The position numbers and the translations under genes were made by a program. Shown here in pieces: positions 57,238 through 64,000 of a DNA stretch of 64,000 bases. The stretch's first letter is position 1; each line of letters opens with the position of its first letter. The DNA comes from Bretschneidera sinensis. Lineage: Eukaryota > Streptophyta > Magnoliopsida > Brassicales > Akaniaceae. The notes under the pieces were generated by a model. The model had not been told where the DNA came from, made no database searches, and was given only the letters and a program-made list of their open reading frames with translations. The stretch lies in NCBI GenBank assembly GCA_023935145.1, contig CM043699.1, positions 142,916,036 to 142,980,035 of the forward strand, in the 5' to 3' direction.

Positions 57238-57330
57238 GTAGTATGCACTTAGTAATCAATATTAATTAAATCATGAGGATCTAGACATAAATACCATTAT
57301 TTATTCCTTTTTTTGTCGGCTTATTTTTCA

Positions 57331-57337
57331 TATAAAT
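57331..57337 (+). promoter_or_regulatory. TATA box of SPH copy 4
   Basis: TATAAAT, 73 bp before the ATG. Confidence 0.55.
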
Positions 57338-57403
57338 TCTCTCATTTTTCTGTCTCCTCCAGGAGGAAAGTAAAGTACTATAGTCCAATTATTTCTTGCA
57401 AAA

Positions 57404-57856
57404 ATGTCTTACTCTAACATTTGGGCATGCTTCATTTTCTTTCTTGTCCTATCGGATTTAGCACTAGCAGCTACAACATTACCGCCAGGAGATGATGAGT
57501 TTCATTCTTATTACAGGATGTTTCAAAAGTTTTATGTTCACATTGTTAATGGCATGAAAATTAATCAGAATCCAGTATTGGTTCGTTGCAAATCGGGAAA
57601 TGACGATCTTGGTGATCATACATTAATGCCAGGTGATGACTTTCATTTTCATTTTGTAATCGATTTCTTTGGAAGGACTCTTTTCTATTGCTACTGGTTT
57701 TGGGGGCCATTAAAGGCGAGCTTTGACGTTTTCAATCCGAAGTACGAGGGAAATTATTGTGAAGGCACATCGGAATGCTTCTGGCAAGCGAGAGAAGATG
57801 GCTTTTACTTCAGCGTTGATAATAATACGTATACTAAAAGGCATGATTGGGCGTAG
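57404..57856 (+). CDS. S-protein homolog (plant self-incompatibility S1 family), copy 4
   Basis: An intact 150-codon single-exon gene, the twin of copy 3. The signal peptide spans about residues 1-22 and the mature domain about 23-150, with cysteines at 62, 96, 119 and 125 and sequon N140. It differs from copy 3 by Leu59 (NPVLVRC) and Glu115 (KYEGNYC). Glu115 is shared with copies 1 and 2, so Lys115 of copy 3 is the derived state, while Leu59 is private here. The MITE-TATA-leader arrangement upstream is the same as for copy 3. Expected to be secreted to the cell wall space as a small disulfide-bonded protein. Its role and expression cannot be read from the sequence. Confidence 0.9.
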   Translation: MSYSNIWACFIFFLVLSDLALAATTLPPGDDEFHSYYRMFQKFYVHIVNGMKINQNPVLVRCKSGNDDLGDHTLMPGDDFHFHFVIDFFGRTLFYCYWFWGPLKASFDVFNPKYEGNYCEGTSECFWQAREDGFYFSVDNNTYTKRHDWA

Positions 57857-58116
57857 CAATAATAGTGCATTAATGCTAATAAGAGTCAATTTCTCATTCC
57901 AATGAAACTGTGTTTTTAAGAGGATGAAATAGTTACTTTTAATTTATCATGGAGTATTGTTATTGTCGTTTCTATTGCTACAAAACTAGAATATTAAGAC
58001 TAGATGAAATAATAATTTTTTAAGGGAAAAGAAGCAAATTTATTAAATATCAATACATCAATAACTTCATATATAATGTATGTGAACATAGTACTTTGTA
58101 GAACAGTTGTGAAAGG

Positions 58117-58166
<50 letters not shown>

Positions 58167-58722
58167 GTTTTCATCTTTTTCCAATTCTAAAGTCAAAAGA
58201 CCCCTCCCCAAAAAGATATCAATGACATAGTTTAAGGTGGCAAAATTTGACTCAACTCGAAAACCTGACTTGACTAGATCAGGTCCAAACTCGTCTCAAC
58301 CCATAAATGTATCAAAATAATATGACCTGATCCTGACTCAATCTTAACCCGAGTGACTTGAAACTCAAATTCAAAATAACCCTAACCCAACCCGACTTGA
58401 ACCCGAACAAGCCGAAACTCGAAACGACCCAACCTGAAATTATAATTTTTTTATAAAAAATTTAAAAGAATAATTTGATTTTTTAAAATGGGAATAATTG
58501 TGAAATAAAATAAATTATATCATAATTAATTAATTATGATTTATATGTCAACACGTGCATGATTCCACATTATATTAATATGAATAATCTCATAAGCTTC
58601 AAATCAAAATTTGAGGAGACTAGTAAATTTTACATTGTTTTTCACATTACAATAAATTTTTTTCTTTAACTGTCCTGAAAAAAATAGAATAGGCAATGAA
58701 AGACAAAATTCGGAAATATTTT
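57857..58722. other. SPH copy 4 3' flank
   Basis: TA tract at 58118-58163 and CCCGAA-rich stretch at about 58250-58445. No gene. Confidence 0.6.
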
Positions 58723-58790
58723 GGCCATGTTTGGGTTTCAATTTAAGCCAACTTGCTTTAAGTTGGCTTAAATTGAAACCAAACATGGCC
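58723..58790. repeat. Foldback hairpin, unit 5
   Basis: Identical to the unit 4 copy. Confidence 0.9.
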
Positions 58791-59211
58791 TATATTGCAT
58801 TGTACAATTGATGCTCTTTGGTCAAGATTGGCATTGAAGCGTGCAGAATCCATGAATTTTCAGTTTGTCGTTGACAATGTTGGAGGGAGATGCTTCTGAA
58901 GTTATAAAGCCCCTCCAAGACTTGTGTTTGACCCTGATTGGAATATTATTTTGGACCTTAGATATATTTCTTTTGCTGTAAGCCTCACTAGACTATCAAG
59001 TCGGCTCCTAGGTGTACCAATTGACTTTGCAATGTGAATTCAGATTAAATAGATTGATTTATTCTATATCTGGTTTTATGTTTGGATATCTCATGCACCA
59101 ACTCTGCTTTTGCCCTCTATGGTGAAAAATAATTAGTTATATGGGCAATAATGAGCGATTGTCATGAAATATAGATTTATTGTAGGCTTATAATCTCTTT
59201 GTACAATGTAG

Positions 59212-59428
59212 GGCACTTAAGGAAGAGAAGTATACTGCTCGTAGAGCAATACTGCCTGTGCTTCAAACTGAAGAAGATGAAAGGTAGATGATAGCTCTCT
59301 CCCTCCACACATGCTGATGCATTTTCCTTCTTAACTGATTTTTCTTTAGATTCGTTGGTGAAAAGGTCTACAATTCTGGGAGATGGATGCCCCCAGCAAC
59401 TGGCGAGCTCCGTCCAGATGTCTGGTGA
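59212..59428 (+). pseudogene. GRIM-19/NDUFA13 3' exons, unit 5
   Basis: Exon blocks 59212-59283 and 59350-59428. One private change: KYTARR instead of KYAARR. Otherwise as unit 4. Confidence 0.75.
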
Positions 59429-60135
59429 AATTATTTTGATTAGTGTTTCTTTGTGGTGAATATTTAATTGTCAGGAGCTGGTCTGGCTTCTCTTCATGCA
59501 AGTTTCGTTTGTTACTTGATCTTGTTCTCTTGCTAGTGAAATAAAAATGTTGTAGCTAGAAACCTTCTTACGTACTTTAAGAATGCTGCCAGAACTTCTC
59601 AGTCAGCATCTTTCACTTGCGACTGAATGCTTGATTCAAAGGATCAAGATTGTATAAGCTGTGAAACACACATGTGGACTGTCAAATCTAAGAAGGGAAT
59701 TAGAGATGAATCCAAGTCTTTATAGATGTTGAGATCTTTAGCTCTGGGGATGGGAAAACACGAGATGGAAAGAGAATGAATCTGCTTCTTCTCTGTCCAA
59801 ACAGAAATTGCAAACCCAAAATAATGAAAGCAAAAACAAAATCCATGGAAGGCTGATTAGCTAACTACTACTACATAATGGAAATGCTAATTGCATATAA
59901 AATGAATACAAACACTCTGAAGTTCCTCTTGCAAGAGGATTTATAGATTTTCTCCATAAGTTTCTCCGATTTTTTCTTCAAAATCTCTCCTCCAATTTGA
60001 TGTCTCTGATTCGTACAGCCTGAGAGAGAGGGAAGGAGAGGGTTGTGGATTTGATTGTAATCAATCATTTTTCTCTTACCAGCATTATCAATTTAAATTC
60101 CAAAAAAGTTCACTTCATGTAGCATATACTATATC
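59429..60135. other. GRIM-19 3' flank and LTR B target site, unit 5
   Basis: Ends ATATC at 60131-60135. Confidence 0.6.
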
Positions 60136-60837
60136 TGTAAAGTCAGGTTTTATTTTGTTTTAATATGATACATGTATGTGTCAGTATTGGAATTTAACTT
60201 TTGTATTATAGTGTATTGGATCTATTATCGGAAGAAATAACTTTAAAAATTAAAATAAAGGAGTGTAATTGTATGAAGTTAAGTTTGAATTATGGAGTTT
60301 TGGTTAGAAATAAAACTCTTGGGCCTTAGTAGTATTAGCTAGGAAAAGAGAGGAAAGTACTTGTAAATGATTAAAAGAAAAAGATGAGGGGTAAAAGGGT
60401 AAAGGCACAAGAGTTATGGGGAGTATATAAGGGTTAAAGACTTAAAAATCTTTCATTTCGGGCAGAAAGGTGAGAGGGAGAGAACCGGATTTTTTCTAGC
60501 TTGTCTAGAAGTCTTTCCTTTTACAAACTTTGACCTAACATTTTCCCAACAATCCTTAACCCTTTTGCCACCATAGTTGGAAGACAACCTACTGCCACCA
60601 CCAGCTACCGTCCGGTTCAGGAGGAGGGCCACCATGAGTGGCATATGGTGACGCGTGACCTGAACCCACGAGACAAGGGACAAGTTTTCCTCTTAGTTTT
60701 CTTGGCTTTTTCTTCAAGAAGTTAACGTAGTCTTGAATTCTAACATTTTCTAAGTTAAACTAGGCTTCTTAAAGTTAATGTTTGGGTTTTGTTTGAGATA
60801 ATTTGAGCTTAAATTTTTTAAGTTTGAGCTATGGAAA
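60136..60837 (+). mobile_element. LTR B left part (unit 5)
   Basis: From TGTAAAGTCAGG to GGAAA, co-linear with units 3 and 4. Confidence 0.75.
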
Positions 60838-61381
60838 TGTAATACCCGAATTTGTAAAGTAAGTACTTTAATAAATATGACAAAGAGTTAAAATAATAAA
60901 GATATTTTGAAATGCGAAAAAGTCAAATTTTCATATAAGAAAATTATGCGACGTGGACATATAGAAAAGAAATAAAAAAAATGGACGTGAAACGTCCAGA
61001 GCCCAGAAGGAAGAAGAAGGCAAAAAAAAGTTTTTTTAAAAGACACATGGTAGCAAGTGGCAGGACCTGCTGCCCCACTTGCTACCAAGTGTAACAAAGG
61101 AGGCTGCATGCCCTCCAACAAAGAGGCTGCAGACACATTTCGTTTAGTTTTCTACAAATCACTCTATTTCTTTAAACATTTGGGGATCCAAAAAAAATTT
61201 AAAGAGCAAAATTTTGAAGGGGTTTACTACAAAATTTCATAGAGTCACGAATAGCTATCAGAAAAGCAGAAGGTAATAATGAAGTGTTTATTTTTAAATT
61301 TTTAGCATTCATGAAATTTTTCCGAATTCAAAGTGGGAATTTTCAAAGGGTGTTGTTTATGAAGAAATAATTAGAAATTGA
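60838..61381 (+). repeat. Ty3 5' LTR, truncated (unit 5)
   Basis: Followed by the 28-bp filler at 61382-61409. It shares CATAGAGTCACG and GAGGCTGCAGACAC with unit 3 against unit 4. Confidence 0.8.
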
Positions 61382-61409
61382 CAATTGGGAAATGAAATGA
61401 AATAACAAT

Positions 61410-63094
61410 TGCAAAGTTCTCTAAGTGTGAGTGTTGGCTGAATGAAATAACTTTCTTGGAACATGGAAAATTGGGAAATGGCATAATAGTTGGTCCACAA
61501 AAGGTAGATGTAATGTTAAGTTGGGAGAGACCAACTAATGTGACTGAAATTAGAATCTTCTTGGGGTTAGCTGGTTATTATAGAAGATTCTTTTAAAAAT
61601 TTTCAATTATTGTAATACTGTTGAATAAGACTAACCAAGATAGAGGTGAGATTTGTATGGTGAGGGAAGTGTGAGAAAAAAATTCCAATTACTAAAGTAG
61701 AAGTTGATTACAACTCCAGTATTGGTGTTTCCTTATGGTTATGAAGGATTTCTGGTGATAACTTATGCGTTGAGTAAAAAGTCTACAAGAAGGTTAACTA
61801 CTATAGGGAGTCTTGATGTGAAATTGATAATAGATTTAAAAGGGATGAGAATGAAATTGAATATAAGTGATAGGAGATCATGATTAACGAATATGGTTGT
61901 ACAATCATCCATAGTAAATGTTTCAAAGATACAATGTAGAGATGATGAGATAGAAAAGATTAAGCATTGAGTGCTTACTAGAAAGCAATATGAGTTCAAA
62001 AATTTGAAATGAGGGTATTCTGGGTACTGGAATATGGATTTGTGTTCCCAATAATGCGAAGTTGAGAAAGGAGATAATGAGAGAGGCACATGATGATATA
62101 GATTCGATGCAACCAAGTAATAATAAGATATATAGAGGATTAAAACAGAAATTCTGATAGTCAGGATTGAAGTAGGTTGTAGCTGAAATTGTGAGGTGGT
62201 ATGGAGCACCATTAAGCATATTGTCAAATAAAGATGTTAGATTTACATCTTGATTTTGGAGAGGCTTTCAGAAAGCCACGGGTACACAGTTACAATTTAA
62301 TATAATTTTTTTATGCTCAGATGGAAAGGATTATTAGAGTACTAAAAGATATGTTAAGGGCAAGGTGATGAGTTTCTCAGTAAGTCAGGATGCTTACATG
62401 CCATCGATTGAAATTGCTTATAATAATCAGTATCAAACTAGTATTGTGATGGCACCGATTGAGACAGTGTATGGAAAGAGGTGTAGTACTCTAGTATATT
62501 GGGAAGAAATGGGAAAAAGAAATATATCTGGTCCATCAATCATTGAGTTAATAGCTGAGAGGATCAAATTAGTTAGAGAGAACCGTAAAGCAGTACAGAG
62601 TAGACCAAATAACTGTTAATAATAAAAGAATATCTCTTGAATTTCAAATAGGTGATTGGGTGTAATTAAAAATATCTCCATGAAAAAGTGTGTTGAGGAT
62701 CAAAAAGAAAGAAAAGTTGAGTATGGGGTAAGTGGGACCCTATGAGGTTGTGAATAGCCTGGATTTGTCTCCAGAGATAAAGCAGTGACATTACTTGTTC
62801 CACGTTTCGCGTTTGCGGAAGCAATTACTTGATAAATCTCATAATATTTCTAACTAAGTTATAGCAATGCAGATAGATTGGACTTATGTACAAGTACTAG
62901 AGAGAATTTTAGATAGAAAGAACAAGTCTTGTATAATAAAATAAAATTCATTAGTTTAAGTTCTGTGGCGAAATAAGGATGTTAAAGAGATTACGTGAAA
63001 GTGTGAAACAATTATGAAGAAATATTATCCACATTTGTTTTTGGAGTAAAGTAAGCAAATTTCGGGGACAAAATTTTTATAAGGTGGGTAGAAT
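61410..63094 (+). pseudogene. Ty3 RT C-terminus to chromodomain-like tail (unit 5)
   Basis: Co-linear with 39151-40835. Integrase block open at 62365-62619. Confidence 0.8.
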
Positions 63095-63449
63095 TGTAAT
63101 ACCTGTATTTTCAAAGTAAGGGTAAAGAAGTACTTTAATAAATATAATAAAGAGTTAAAATAATATAGATATTTTGACATGCGAAAAGTCAAATTTTTAT
63201 AAAAAAAAAAAAAAATCTGAGACGTTGACGTCTAGAAAAGAAATGAAAAAAAAAATTGGACGTGAAACGTCCAGAGCCCAGAAAAAGGAAGAAAAAAAAA
63301 GTTTTTTTTTGAATATATATAGGATACATGGCAGCAGATGGCAGCACCTGCTTCCAAGTGTAACAAATGAGGCTGCATGCCTTCCAACAAAGAGAATTCG
63401 TGGATGACTTTGGGGGGAGGCTGCAAACACAATTTTTTTTTTAACTTTT

Positions 63450-63491
<42 letters not shown>

Positions 63492-64000
63492 TAAGTAAAA
63501 ATAATTTTTCAATTACAAATTTCGTTTAGTTTTCTACAAATCACTTTATTTCTTTAAATACTTGGGGATCCAAATAAAAGTTGAAAGAGTAAAATTTTGA
63601 AGGAGTTTACTGCAAAATTTCATAGAGAGTAATGAATAGCTATCAAAAAAGAATAAGGTAATAACATAGTGTTTATTTTTGAATTTTTAGCATTCATGAA
63701 ATTTCCCTGAATTCAAAGTGGGATTTTCAAAGGGTGTGGTTCATGAAGAAATGAAGAAATAATTAGTAAATGAATACAAATATTTTGTCAGGTGTTGGCG
63801 GTCAACAACAGGGAAAAATTTCGGAGAAGAATGGGAAAGGCAAGAAGGTGATCCACAGGTAGATTTAAGGGCTATGTGGTGAGTTGGATTTACTTTAAGT
63901 AATCTAAATAAAAATGAAAAAAAAATATAGTGATAATATTAAAATAAATTATTAGTTTATGTTTTGGTGATAGACAAAGATTTGGTTGATAGATAGAATA
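63095..64000 (+). repeat. Ty3 3' LTR, cut by window end (unit 5)
   Basis: Starts TGTAATACCTG. Compound (TG)n(TA)n tract at about 63451-63491. Confidence 0.8.

Larger units (their letters stand above)
56693..64000 (+). repeat. Segmental duplication unit 5 (cut by window end)
   Basis: Near-identical to unit 4 as far as the window extends. It stops inside the Ty3 3' LTR, before the nested fragment. Confidence 0.92.

Noticed and set aside
58376..58395. Telomere-like CCCTAACCC at the CCCGAA-rich stretch of unit 5
   Set aside because: A single one-base variant of the imperfect ACCCAAAC/ACCCGAAC run that recurs in every unit; not a telomeric tract.

Overview
The window looks like a stretch of AT-rich nuclear DNA from a flowering plant, probably a eudicot. 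It holds no operon-style coding. It has intron-bearing gene fragments, Ty1/copia and Ty3/gypsy retrotransposon remains with tRNA-Met primer sites, a CACTA-like end, MITEs and many (TA)n/(GT)n microsatellites. The only genes that look intact are two copies of a small secreted plant S-protein homolog (SPH, the 'plant self-incompatibility protein S1' family).

Layout. (1) 1-8446 is decayed copia DNA. A minus-strand gag (1-2543) is split by about 1 kb of more GC-rich, possibly mitochondrial DNA and followed by its primer site and LTR (2600-3785). A 5'-truncated plus-strand SIRE/Maximus-like element follows (4286-8446) with an RNase H end, a broken envelope-like third ORF and a 3' LTR. (2) 8447-12015 has a CACTA-like terminus and six tandem 316-bp repeats. 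(3) From about 12320 to the window end there are five tandem segmental-duplication units. The ancestral unit is: SPH upstream region with a 200-bp Mutator-type MITE, SPH gene, (TA)n, a 68-bp foldback hairpin, the last two exons of a GRIM-19/NDUFA13 pseudogene, then a solo LTR ('LTR B', target duplication ATATC) into which a Tekay/Del-like Ty3 element (target duplication GGAAA) inserted. That element in turn has a further Ty3-derived fragment in its 3' LTR.

Unit 1 (about 12320-27285) keeps the whole 9.5-kb Ty3 element, but its SPH copy is frameshifted. Unit 2 (27286-36882) has an SPH copy with a stop at codon 7 and a large deletion from LTR B into the Ty3 integrase. Unit 3 (36883-45588) has lost SPH and the GRIM-19 exons through a deletion that starts in the MITE target-site duplication. 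Units 4 (45589-56692) and 5 (56693 to beyond 64000) are nearly identical, about 11.1 kb apart, and carry intact 150-residue SPH genes that differ by two residues. Shared and private deletion junctions allow the order of events to be worked out. No CRISPR, rRNA or tRNA gene was seen. All family names come from reading translations and motifs by eye, not from a database search.
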